Source of the DNA: an uncultured Lachnospiraceae bacterium
Lineage (GTDB): Bacteria; Bacillota; Clostridia; Lachnospirales; Lachnospiraceae
Assembly: GCA_945643825.1 (NCBI GenBank)
Contig: CALZEZ010000018.1
Coordinates: 1 to 12,917 of the forward strand
Reading direction: 5' to 3'
DNA: 12,917 nt
A program made the translations under genes and the position numbers. Below the pieces are notes generated by a model that saw nothing but the letters and a program-made list of their open reading frames with translations, had not been told where the DNA came from and ran no database searches. This document shows, in pieces, positions 1 to 7,342 of the stretch. How positions within the stretch are numbered: the first letter of the stretch is position 1; every line of letters begins with the position of its first letter.

Positions 1-5
1 CTCAT

Positions 6-440
6 TTAAAAATAGTCCATGCAATTGGCATCATAACCATTTCGCAGCCCATCCTGTAGCTGCCTTAACAAAATGGCCACCCTCTCCGGCTGTAATAGCT
101 TCATGCTCTCAGGCAGAATCAGCTTCTCCGTCTTATCAGTACCTATTTCACCCTTTGGTGAGAAATGCATCCAATAAAAAGAACATTTACTTGCCTTATA
201 TCCAATCCTACGATTACTTAATACCACTGTCGGTGGAAGAAGCAGCATCTCCCCCTCATTCACAACATACCTTTTCTGATCATATTGCAAATACAGTACA
301 TCCCGTATCACGACTATCAGCTCATAGTCCTCTAACGGATAATCCTCATGCTTCCATGCTTCATTTAAGGCTTCAAATTTACCTGTTCTGGCAAAGCTCA
401 CAGGTCTGTCGGATAGTATCTCATATGTTTTCATAGTCAT
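6..440 (-). CDS. AraC-family transcriptional regulator, N-terminal sensor half only (frame ends early)
   Basis: The 144-residue product resembles the cupin-like ligand-binding domain of AraC-type sugar regulators. It has beta-rich segments and a 'NEGEMLLLPP' stretch (about residues 61-70) typical of the AraC_binding fold, followed by a helix-like 'LLRQLQDGL'. Full family members are about 270-300 residues and end in two helix-turn-helix motifs; neither is present here. The frame stops at a TAA (positions 8-6) directly after a run of five T on the minus strand. One extra T would let the frame continue as YFLNE off the left edge, so a frameshift is likely, real or from sequencing. I chose the ATG at 440 because a GAAGG ribosome binding site lies five bases upstream (446-450); an upstream TTG at 452 would overlap that site. 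It is divergent from the GH127 gene and is the obvious candidate to control it. Family call fairly sure; ligand unknown. Confidence 0.7.
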   Translation of the reverse strand: MTMKTYEILSDRPVSFARTGKFEALNEAWKHEDYPLEDYELIVVIRDVLYLQYDQKRYVVNEGEMLLLPPTVVLSNRRIGYKASKCSFYWMHFSPKGEIGTDKTEKLILPESMKLLQPERVAILLRQLQDGLRNGYDANCMDYF

Positions 441-469
441 AATAACCTTCAAAAAGTAATTTTTTATCT

Positions 470-475
470 ATTATA
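470..475 (-). promoter_or_regulatory. Likely -10 box for the AraC-type regulator
   Basis: The minus strand reads a perfect TATAAT here, 30 bases upstream of the regulator's ATG at 440. This would give a leader of roughly 20-25 bases. No good -35 hexamer is seen at 16-18 bases spacing (the region reads TAGAAA), so the promoter may be weak or activator-dependent. The surrounding region is very AT-rich, so a chance match is possible. Confidence 0.4.
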
Positions 476-530
476 ATAACTTTTTGCATTTTTTTCTACC
501 CATTTTTACCTTTCATATGTCATAAAACTC

Positions 531-539
531 TGCTATGTT
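531..539 (+). promoter_or_regulatory. Weak candidate extended -10 for the GH127 gene
   Basis: The sequence TGCTATGTT gives a TGn motif followed by TATGTT (four of six consensus positions), 31 bases before the GH127 start codon. The -35 region (about 511-516, TTTCAT) is poor, as expected for a promoter needing an AraC-type activator. TACAAT at 551-556 is an alternative -10 but lies very close to the ribosome binding site. Confidence 0.25.
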
Positions 540-559
540 ATGCAAAAAGATACAATTAT

Positions 560-564
560 GGAGG
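560..564 (+). promoter_or_regulatory. Ribosome binding site that fixes the GH127 start
   Basis: A perfect GGAGG lies six bases before the ATG at 571. This places the start there rather than at the in-frame ATG at 535, which has no such site and would add 12 residues unlike the family's N-terminus. Confidence 0.85.
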
Positions 565-570
565 TGTCCT

Positions 571-2502
571 ATGAACAACCTGAAACGAGTGAAAATCAAC
601 GATACTTTCTGGGGACGTTATGAGAAACTGATCACAGATTCCGTCATACCCTATCAGGAAAATGCACTGTTAGACAGAATACCCGACGCAGAAAAGAGTC
701 ATGCGGTAGAAAACTTCCGGCAGGCTGCCCAGGTGCTGAAATCCGGCTCCTGCAATGGAGAATTCTACGGCATGGTTTTTCAGGACAGTGATGTGGCAAA
801 ATGGTTGGAGGCCGCATCCTATTCCCTGCTTCTAAAGCCAGATCCCGCGTTGGAAAAAAGAATGGATGAGCTGATTGATCTGATCGGACAGGCACAGCGT
901 GAGGATGGTTATCTGAATACTTATTTCACGGTAAAGGAACCTGGAAGAGAATGGACCAATCTAATGGAAGCACACGAGCTGTACTGTGCCGGTCATATGA
1001 TAGAAGCAGCCGTAGCCTATTACGAGTGTACCGGGAAGCGCTCTCTATTAGACATTATGTGCAAAATGGCTGACCATATTTATAACCACTTTATCATTGA
1101 GAAAGCACCGGGATATCCCGGACATCCTGAAATTGAGCTTGCTTTAGTCCGTCTATATGAAGTAACACATGATGAGCGCTACTTTGAATTAGCAAAGCAT
1201 TTCATTGATGTTAGAGGCGTAGATCCTGAATATTTCGATAAAGAATGCAAAACAAAACCCTTTAAAGTGTGGGGTATGGATCCCTTTGACAAAGAATATG
1301 CCCAGAATAATATGCCGCTTCGTGATCTCACTCAAGCCACCGGCCATGCAGTTCGCGCTGTATATCTCTACAGTGGAATGGCTGACGTAGCTGCAAAAAC
1401 CAGGGACTCTGCTCTATTAAGCGCTTGCCAGGCCCTTTGGAAAAACATTACAAACAGACAAATGTATATCACCGGAGGAATCGGTGCAACCAATCAGGGA
1501 GAAGCCTTTACCACGGATTATAACCTCCCTAATGATACTGTCTATGCAGAGACATGCGCTTCTATCGGTCTGATCTTCTTTGCCTCCCGCATGCTGCATC
1601 TGGAGAAAAAAGGGGAGTACGCCGATGTCATGGAACAGGCACTATACAATACCGTCCTTGCCGGTATGCAGTTGGATGGTCAGCGTTTCTTCTATGTTAA
1701 TCCGCTCGAAGTCATCCCCGGCATATCCGGTGAAATAAAAACGCACAAGCACGACCTTCCAGAGAGACCCAAGTGGTTTGGCTGCGCCTGCTGTCCTCCG
1801 AATGTTGCAAGACTTCTGGGTTCTCTTGCTGAGTATGCTTGGGAGGAAACCTCAGATACCATATACTCTCACCTTTTTATTGGCGGTTCATACGCCTGCC
1901 CCGACAAGGGGATCTCCGTTCACACAGAAACCGGCTATCCGTATTCCGACAAGGTTCACTATACCTTTGAAGCAGAGAGCTCCCGGAAACTGACCTTTGC
2001 CATCCGAATCCCTTCCTGGAGCAAAGATTCCGTCGACTCCATTGAGGTTTCCAGTGCAACCTCTGCAAAGGAAATCAGCTATAAGGATGGTTATCTGTAT
2101 ATATCCGGATATTTTGATTCAAACGATTCCATAACACTGACGCTGGATATGCAGGTAAGCTATGTCTATGCCAATCTTCAGGTTGCCTCGGACAGCGGTC
2201 TCGTAGCCGTGAAACGCGGTCCCCTGGTATATTGTGTTGAGGGAGTTGATAATGACAATGATGTTCTCTCTCTGCGAATAAACACAGATAAAGCACCTGT
2301 CATTAAGGATTATCAGGCAGACGATCTCTATGGCATCTGTCGAATTCAGGTTCCCGGCTATCGGCTAAGCTTCGAGGAGGATTGTCTTTATTCCACAAGC
2401 CGCCCCACAGCAACAGAATGTACCATTTGTGCGATTCCCTATTATGCATGGGGTAATAGAGGCCTTAATCAGATGCGTGTCTGGTTGCCCGAAATGCACT
2501 AA
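571..2502 (+). CDS. GH127 family beta-L-arabinofuranosidase
   Basis: This 643-residue protein belongs to glycoside hydrolase family 127 (formerly DUF1680). The characterised member HypBA1 of Bifidobacterium longum is 658 residues and releases L-arabinose from beta-1,2-linked arabino-oligosaccharides such as those of plant hydroxyproline-rich glycoproteins. Catalytic residues can be placed by motif: the acid/base Glu311 in 'GEAFTTDYNLPND', and zinc ligands Glu327 and Cys329 in 'YAETCAS'. In 'WFGCACCPPN', Cys407 (nucleophile and zinc ligand) and Cys408 complete the site. The 16-residue spacing Glu311-Glu327 equals that of HypBA1 Glu322-Glu338. An N-terminal alpha/alpha barrel is followed by beta-rich C-terminal domains from about residue 430. 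There is no signal peptide, so it acts in the cytosol on imported oligosaccharides. It faces away from the AraC-type regulator, its probable controller, and no transporter gene is visible. Exact substrate is inferred from the family. Confidence 0.93.
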   Translation: MNNLKRVKINDTFWGRYEKLITDSVIPYQENALLDRIPDAEKSHAVENFRQAAQVLKSGSCNGEFYGMVFQDSDVAKWLEAASYSLLLKPDPALEKRMDELIDLIGQAQREDGYLNTYFTVKEPGREWTNLMEAHELYCAGHMIEAAVAYYECTGKRSLLDIMCKMADHIYNHFIIEKAPGYPGHPEIELALVRLYEVTHDERYFELAKHFIDVRGVDPEYFDKECKTKPFKVWGMDPFDKEYAQNNMPLRDLTQATGHAVRAVYLYSGMADVAAKTRDSALLSACQALWKNITNRQMYITGGIGATNQGEAFTTDYNLPNDTVYAETCASIGLIFFASRMLHLEKKGEYADVMEQALYNTVLAGMQLDGQRFFYVNPLEVIPGISGEIKTHKHDLPERPKWFGCACCPPNVARLLGSLAEYAWEETSDTIYSHLFIGGSYACPDKGISVHTETGYPYSDKVHYTFEAESSRKLTFAIRIPSWSKDSVDSIEVSSATSAKEISYKDGYLYISGYFDSNDSITLTLDMQVSYVYANLQVASDSGLVAVKRGPLVYCVEGVDNDNDVLSLRINTDKAPVIKDYQADDLYGICRIQVPGYRLSFEEDCLYSTSRPTATECTICAIPYYAWGNRGLNQMRVWLPEMH

Positions 2503-2516
2503 AAAACCTTTTATAC

Positions 2517-2553
2517 AAAAAAGTTCCCTTCCGCATGGAAGAGAACTTTTTTT
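2517..2553 (+). terminator. Bidirectional intrinsic terminator shared by the GH127 gene and alaS
   Basis: A hairpin with arms AAAAAAGTTC-C-CTTCC and GGAAG-A-GAACTTTTTT encloses a GCAT loop. It has 15 paired positions around a single C/A mismatch and runs into a T-tract. On the minus strand the A-tract becomes a T-tract, so the same structure ends alaS, whose TAG stop is at 2560-2558. It starts 14 bases after the GH127 stop codon. Confidence 0.9.
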
Positions 2554-2557
2554 ATGT

Positions 2558-5209
2558 CTATTTAATTTGACTCTCCAAAACCTTTGCTACTTCAGCAATT
2601 GCGTCTGAAATGCCTTGCGGATTCTTTCCACCCGCCTGCGCCATATTCGGACGTCCGCCTCCGCCGCCTCCAACAAGCCCGGCAATTGCCTTGATGAGAT
2701 TACCTGCATGGGCACCACTCTTCATTGCATCATCCGAAGCTTTTGCAACAAGATTTACCTTCCCGTCTGCTTCCGAGGCAAGAACAACAACTCCACCGCC
2801 TATCTTATCACAAAGGGAATCAGCAAGATCACGCAGTCCATTCATATCTACTCCGGGAACAGAAGTGGCAAGAAGCTTAATCCCTGCAACCTCTTTAACA
2901 CTGGAAAGAACATCACCAACTGCTTCCTTTGCCGCCTTTGCTTTCATGGACTCCAGCTCTGCTCTAAGTGCCTTAATCTCAGCTTGCATAGAAGAAATCT
3001 TTGAAGAAAGGTCTGCAGGCTGTGCCTTGGCCATTGCAGCTGCTGCGTTAAGTTCATTTTCAACATTCTTGTAATACTCTATTACATTTGCACCGGTGAT
3101 TGCTTCAATACGCCTCGTGCCAGCCGCAACTCCCGATTCGGAAAGAATCTTGAAATTTGCAATATCGCCGGTATGAGATACGTGTGTACCACCGCATAGC
3201 TCCTTTGAAAAATCTCCCATAGAAACAACACGAACGGTTTCTCCATATTTCTCACCAAAAAGAGCCATAGCGCCACTCTTTTTTGCATCTTCAATCGTCA
3301 TTACCTCGGTTGAAACCGCAACATCGGCTGCACTCATTCTGTTAACAGAAGCTTCAACCCTTGCAAGCTCGTCCTTAGTCATCGCCTGACCATGGCTGAA
3401 GTCAAAACGTGTTCTATCCGGATCCTGATAAGACCCTGCCTGTTCTACATGATCTCCAAGAATTTCCTGAAGAGCAGCCTGTAAAAGGTGCGTTGCCGAA
3501 TGGTTTCTACAGGTTTTTGCACGATTCTCTGCACATACTCTCAATTTGGCATTGTCAGAAGCATGAATCGTACCACTTTCTACATGTCCCATATGACCAA
3601 TTCTTCCTCCCGGAAGCTTTACTGTCTCTTCGACAACAAACAAACCTGTTGGAGTTTCAATTGATCCGACATCCCCCTTCTGTCCACCCATAGTAGCATA
3701 AAAAGGAGTCTTCTCTGTGATAATGGTTCCCTCTTCACCCTGACTTAATGAAGAAACCATTGTTTCATTATTAGCCACGGAAACAAGCTTATCTTCAAGC
3801 TCAAGCTTGTCATATCCGACAAACTCACTTGTGACAGAGGCATCAAGTGCCTCAAAGAGATCTACACTAGTTGCTTTCTGCGAAAAGCTTGCATTCTCAC
3901 GAGCAAGCTCTTTTGCTTCCTCCATGCACTTTTTGAATGCTTCCTCATCTACCTTTAAGCCTTCCTCTTCAGACATTTCTACAGTAAGCTCAAGAGGAAA
4001 ACCAAATGTATCATATAGCTTGAAGGCACTCTTTCCATCAATGACAGCCGCATTTTCTGCCTTCTTTGCCTCTATGATCTTCTTATATTCCTTTAACCCA
4101 TTCTCAATGGTGGCTTCAAAACGATTTATTTCCTTTTCCAGTTCGCTAAGAATAAAGTCTCTGTTTTCGGCAAGCAAAGGATAACTGTCATTGTAAACTT
4201 CATCAATGTATATACCTGCAATCTTTAGCATATCCTCTGTCTTTAAGGAAAGGTTTCTGGCATGCCGGATTGCACGACGTATCAGTCTTCTAAGTACATA
4301 TCCCGGACCGGCATTGGATGGAAGAAGCTTTGCTTCATCACCAATCAGCATTACACTGGTACGAAGGTGATCTGCAATGATTCTCATTGACTTTGTAGAT
4401 TTTTCATCAGCCTCGTATTTAATACCAGAAGCAGCTTCAATAGAAGCAATCACAGGAGCAAACAAATCCGTCCGATATACATCATCAATACCGTTTAGGA
4501 AAGCAAGATTTCTTTCAAGTCCCCACCCAGTATCAACATTTTTCTTCTCGAGAGGTGTTAAATGACCATCCTGATGCTTCTCATACTGCATGAAAACATC
4601 ATTTCCGACTTCCGTATATTTCCCGCAATGACAGCCCGGCTTACAATCAGGTCCGCAAGGAGGAACATCCGCCACATAGAACATTTCCGAGTCAGGACCG
4701 CAAGGACCGTACTCAAGTCCCCACCAGTTATCCTCTGCGGGAAGATAAAAGACATTCTCCGGCTTAAAGCCCGACTCTATCCTGTATTTTGCGCCCTCCT
4801 CATCTCTGGGTGCATTCTCATCTCCGGCAAACACGGTTGCCGCCAGATGGTCTCTGTCAAACTGGAATACTTCTGTAAGAAGCTCATAGCTCCATTGACA
4901 TCTTTCCTTTTTAAAATAATCTCCAAGACTCCAGGAGCCCATCATTTCAAAGAAAGAAAGGTGACTCTTATCACCGATTCCATCAATATCGTTTGTGCGA
5001 ACACACCCCTGAACGTTACAAAGTCTTGTTCCGAGAGGATGCTTCTTGCCAAGAAGATAAGGCATGATAGGCTGCATTCCTGCTACATTAAACATAGCAC
5101 CTGTTGAACCGTCTGAGACAAGAGAAACCGCTCCGCAATCCACATGTCCTCTAGCGGTATAGAATTTAATCCATTCTTTTCTTAATTCTTTGGATGTAAT
5201 CTTACGCAT
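2558..5209 (-). CDS. alaS: Alanine--tRNA ligase
   Basis: This 883-residue class II synthetase charges tRNA-Ala with alanine in the cytosol; E. coli AlaRS has 876 residues. The N-terminal catalytic domain (1-250) shows motif 2 around 'CVRTNDIDGIGD' (69-80) and 'FFEMMGSWSLGDYFK' (86-100). Motif 3 is around 'GYVLRRLIRRAIRH' (303-316). The editing domain that clears mischarged Ser and Gly carries the zinc-type signatures H570-x3-H574 and C672-GGT-H676. A helical stretch (about 712-765) leads to the C-Ala domain with 'GGGGGGRPNMAQAGG' (847-861). Compared with E. coli there is a cysteine-rich segment (C185, C189, C193, C195) within the catalytic domain, which I recall from clostridial AlaRS. The ATG is preceded by GGGG eight bases upstream. 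It lies 30 bases downstream of glyS with no promoter or T-box between, so both are probably co-transcribed. Confidence 0.97.
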   Translation of the reverse strand: MRKITSKELRKEWIKFYTARGHVDCGAVSLVSDGSTGAMFNVAGMQPIMPYLLGKKHPLGTRLCNVQGCVRTNDIDGIGDKSHLSFFEMMGSWSLGDYFKKERCQWSYELLTEVFQFDRDHLAATVFAGDENAPRDEEGAKYRIESGFKPENVFYLPAEDNWWGLEYGPCGPDSEMFYVADVPPCGPDCKPGCHCGKYTEVGNDVFMQYEKHQDGHLTPLEKKNVDTGWGLERNLAFLNGIDDVYRTDLFAPVIASIEAASGIKYEADEKSTKSMRIIADHLRTSVMLIGDEAKLLPSNAGPGYVLRRLIRRAIRHARNLSLKTEDMLKIAGIYIDEVYNDSYPLLAENRDFILSELEKEINRFEATIENGLKEYKKIIEAKKAENAAVIDGKSAFKLYDTFGFPLELTVEMSEEEGLKVDEEAFKKCMEEAKELARENASFSQKATSVDLFEALDASVTSEFVGYDKLELEDKLVSVANNETMVSSLSQGEEGTIITEKTPFYATMGGQKGDVGSIETPTGLFVVEETVKLPGGRIGHMGHVESGTIHASDNAKLRVCAENRAKTCRNHSATHLLQAALQEILGDHVEQAGSYQDPDRTRFDFSHGQAMTKDELARVEASVNRMSAADVAVSTEVMTIEDAKKSGAMALFGEKYGETVRVVSMGDFSKELCGGTHVSHTGDIANFKILSESGVAAGTRRIEAITGANVIEYYKNVENELNAAAAMAKAQPADLSSKISSMQAEIKALRAELESMKAKAAKEAVGDVLSSVKEVAGIKLLATSVPGVDMNGLRDLADSLCDKIGGGVVVLASEADGKVNLVAKASDDAMKSGAHAGNLIKAIAGLVGGGGGGRPNMAQAGGKNPQGISDAIAEVAKVLESQIK

Positions 5210-5239
5210 TTTTCAACCCCTATTGAATTAATAATATTA

Positions 5240-6628
5240 TTAGAAAGTAAACTTATCAGCAAAATAAGCATCTAACTGGTCAATCGCAATTCGCTCCTGC
5301 TCCATGGAATCACGAAAACGAACGGTTACGCAATGATCATTCTCTGATTCGAAATCATAGGTAATACAGAACGGTGTGCCAATTTCGTCCTGACGACGAT
5401 ATCTCTTACCGATATTACCTCTATCATCAAATTCACAGTTATATTTCTTAGAAAGCTCAATGAAGATCTTCTCAGCCCCCTCATTCAGCTTCTTGGACAA
5501 AGGAAGTACCCCGATTTTAACCGGAGCAAGTGCCGGATGAAAATGTAATACTGTGCGCACATCCCCTTCACCAAGCTCTTCCTCATCATAGGCTGCACAA
5601 AGGAACGCCAGCACCACACGATCTGCTCCCAGTGAGGGTTCAATAACATAAGGAATGTACTTCTCCTTCGACTCATCATCAAAATAGGACATATCCTCTC
5701 CGGAGGTGTTCTGATGCTGGGTCAGATCGTAATCTGTTCGATCTGCAATTCCCCAAAGCTCTCCCCAGCCAAACGGGAATTTGAACTCAATATCCGTCGT
5801 TCCCTTTGAATAGAAGCAGAGCTCCTCCGGTGCATGATCGCGAAGACGCATCTCATCCTCTTTTATTCCGAGGCTCAACAGCCAATCACGGCAAAAGCCT
5901 CTCCAATACTGGAACCATTCCAGATCTGTTCCGGGCTTACAGAAAAACTCTAACTCCATCTGCTCGAACTCTCTGGTACGGAAGGTAAAGTTTCCGGGTG
6001 TAATCTCATTTCGGAAGGATTTGCCAATCTGACCAATACCGAAGGGTACCTTCTTGCGTGAGGTTCTCTGCACGTTCTTGAAATTCACAAAAATACCCTG
6101 TGCTGTTTCGGGTCTTAAGTATACCGTGTTCTTGGCATCCTCGGTTACTCCCTGAAATGTCTTAAACATAAGATTGAATTGCCGGATATCGGTAAAATTA
6201 TGTTTGCCGCAGGTTGGACATGGAATCTGATGCTCTTCTATGAAGTTCTTCATCTCTTCCTGTGAATAAGCGTCAATCGGCTTCTCCAATGCAATCTGAT
6301 TTGCCTCCGCATAATCTTCAATCAGTTTATCAGCACGAAATCTCTCATGACATTCCTTACAATCCATTAGAGGATCGGAAAAACCGCCTAGATGACCGGA
6401 TGCAACCCATGTCTGCGGGTTCATTAATATTGCACAGTCAACACCGACATTGTACGGAGATTCCTGTACAAACTTCTGCCACCATGCCTTTTTTACATTG
6501 TTCTTCAGCTCAACCCCCAGATTACCATAATCCCAAGTGTTTGCAAGTCCGCCATAGATTTCAGACCCGGGATAAACAAATCCTCTTGCTTTAGCCAGTG
6601 CTACAATTTTGTCCATCGTCTTTTCCAT
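5240..6628 (-). CDS. glyS: Glycine--tRNA ligase, homodimeric (alpha2) type
   Basis: This is the single-chain class II GlyRS (glyQS type) that charges tRNA-Gly, not the separate alpha and beta subunits found in B. subtilis and E. coli. From the start used here it is 462 residues, matching the usual length of about 460. It opens with 'GFVYPGSEIYGGLANTWDYG'. Two cysteine pairs, C90-x2-C93 and C137-x2-C140, sit in the insertion between motifs 1 and 2 and may bind zinc. Motif 2 is 'FRNEITPGNFTFRTREFEQ' (205-223, Arg206) and motif 3 'EPSLGADRVVLAF' (330-342, Arg337). The anticodon-binding domain follows from about residue 365. I prefer the ATG at 6628 (MEKTMDKI) by family similarity, although its GGAAGGA is somewhat far (about 12 bases). 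An in-frame ATG at 6649 adds seven residues and has a weaker GGA. The gene lies between an unknown lipoprotein and alaS, and no T-box leader is present. Confidence 0.96.
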   Translation of the reverse strand: MEKTMDKIVALAKARGFVYPGSEIYGGLANTWDYGNLGVELKNNVKKAWWQKFVQESPYNVGVDCAILMNPQTWVASGHLGGFSDPLMDCKECHERFRADKLIEDYAEANQIALEKPIDAYSQEEMKNFIEEHQIPCPTCGKHNFTDIRQFNLMFKTFQGVTEDAKNTVYLRPETAQGIFVNFKNVQRTSRKKVPFGIGQIGKSFRNEITPGNFTFRTREFEQMELEFFCKPGTDLEWFQYWRGFCRDWLLSLGIKEDEMRLRDHAPEELCFYSKGTTDIEFKFPFGWGELWGIADRTDYDLTQHQNTSGEDMSYFDDESKEKYIPYVIEPSLGADRVVLAFLCAAYDEEELGEGDVRTVLHFHPALAPVKIGVLPLSKKLNEGAEKIFIELSKKYNCEFDDRGNIGKRYRRQDEIGTPFCITYDFESENDHCVTVRFRDSMEQERIAIDQLDAYFADKFTF

Positions 6629-6661
6629 ATCGTGTACTTGTCCTTCCATTTATTCCATTTT

Positions 6662-7282
6662 TTATTTTAATACAATATAAAATAATTCTTCCTCTGTTCC
6701 AACCAAATCTGCTTCCTTTTTATTCTCCAAAACCTCCACACCGGAAGAGGTGTAAACAATTTTGGAGGGAACACTGAGACGAACTCTCTCTGAGGTAATC
6801 ACAACCTTATGGTCGCCTAACGCTCCGATTTCGGTTCTGTCAAGTGTACTTCCATCTTTAACCGAAATAAAAGCTTCTTTGAACAGGTATCCCGCTTTCT
6901 TTGCTTCCTCAATGGTTCCATAAAATAAATTGATCGAATGCGTCAACGGCATATTAAAATCAACATAATCCTGCACAGACTGATAATGCATAACCATCCT
7001 GACCTGCTTTTCCTTCTGTGTAAGACTCTGTAACGTAACCTTCTTTTCCCCTGACGGATTATACACTTTGATTGCATCCTCCGTCATGGCTCTCAGCTCA
7101 TCCAATTCATATTGTGAGGATTCAAATTCATCAACCTCAACCCCGGTCACACTGCCATCCTTATTGATTGAAATTGTTGTCTGTTCGTATTCTTTACCGC
7201 CGACATTACTGCCACAGCCACATAACGAAACAATCAACATCAAGACAAGAATCACAGAGCCGGACTTCACAAATCTTTTCAT
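6662..7282 (-). CDS. Predicted lipoprotein of unknown function between recO and glyS
   Basis: The 206-residue product begins with a lipoprotein signal peptide: basic MKRFVK, a hydrophobic core (residues 8-20) and a lipobox LCGC, with Cys23 the likely lipid-modified residue. The mature part is polar and mixed alpha/beta, with no transmembrane segment and no enzymatic motif that I recognise. It should sit on the outer face of the cytoplasmic membrane. The ATG at 7282 has AGAGG seven bases upstream. The open frame extends to 7381 inside recO, but that would bury the signal peptide. A near-consensus promoter ends 31 bases before the start, making this the first gene of a probable lipoprotein-glyS-alaS unit. 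Its stop is 12 bases before the longer possible glyS start. I do not recognise the family and assign no function. Confidence 0.82.
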   Translation of the reverse strand: MKRFVKSGSVILVLMLIVSLCGCGSNVGGKEYEQTTISINKDGSVTGVEVDEFESSQYELDELRAMTEDAIKVYNPSGEKKVTLQSLTQKEKQVRMVMHYQSVQDYVDFNMPLTHSINLFYGTIEEAKKAGYLFKEAFISVKDGSTLDRTEIGALGDHKVVITSERVRLSVPSKIVYTSSGVEVLENKKEADLVGTEEELFYIVLK

Positions 7283-7313
7283 AAAAAACCTCTGCTCATT
7301 TACATGCCTTTCT

Positions 7314-7342
7314 ATTATAGTGTACTTACTATTGTTTTTCAA
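7314..7342 (-). promoter_or_regulatory. Strong sigma-A promoter for lipoprotein-glyS-alaS
   Basis: On the minus strand TTGAAA (7342-7337, five of six consensus positions) is followed by a 17-base spacer and a perfect TATAAT (7319-7314). Transcription would start near 7307, about 25 bases before the lipoprotein ATG. The -35 box lies in the last codons of recO (stop 7331-7329), so this is a promoter inside a larger gene cluster. Confidence 0.8.

Noticed and set aside
535..570. Earlier ATG giving a 12-residue N-terminal extension of the GH127 protein
   Set aside because: The extension would run through the GGAGG site at 560-564, has no ribosome binding site of its own and does not resemble GH127 N-termini.
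2610..3074. Long plus-strand open frame (154 residues) opposite alaS
   Set aside because: It is antisense to the conserved 3' part of alaS, has Pro/Ser-rich composition from the mirrored GC-rich codons, and has no ribosome binding site or recognisable motif.
4562..5107. Plus-strand open frame of 181 residues opposite the AlaRS catalytic domain
   Set aside because: It is fully antisense to the most conserved part of alaS, with low-complexity composition and no family resemblance. It is a shadow frame.
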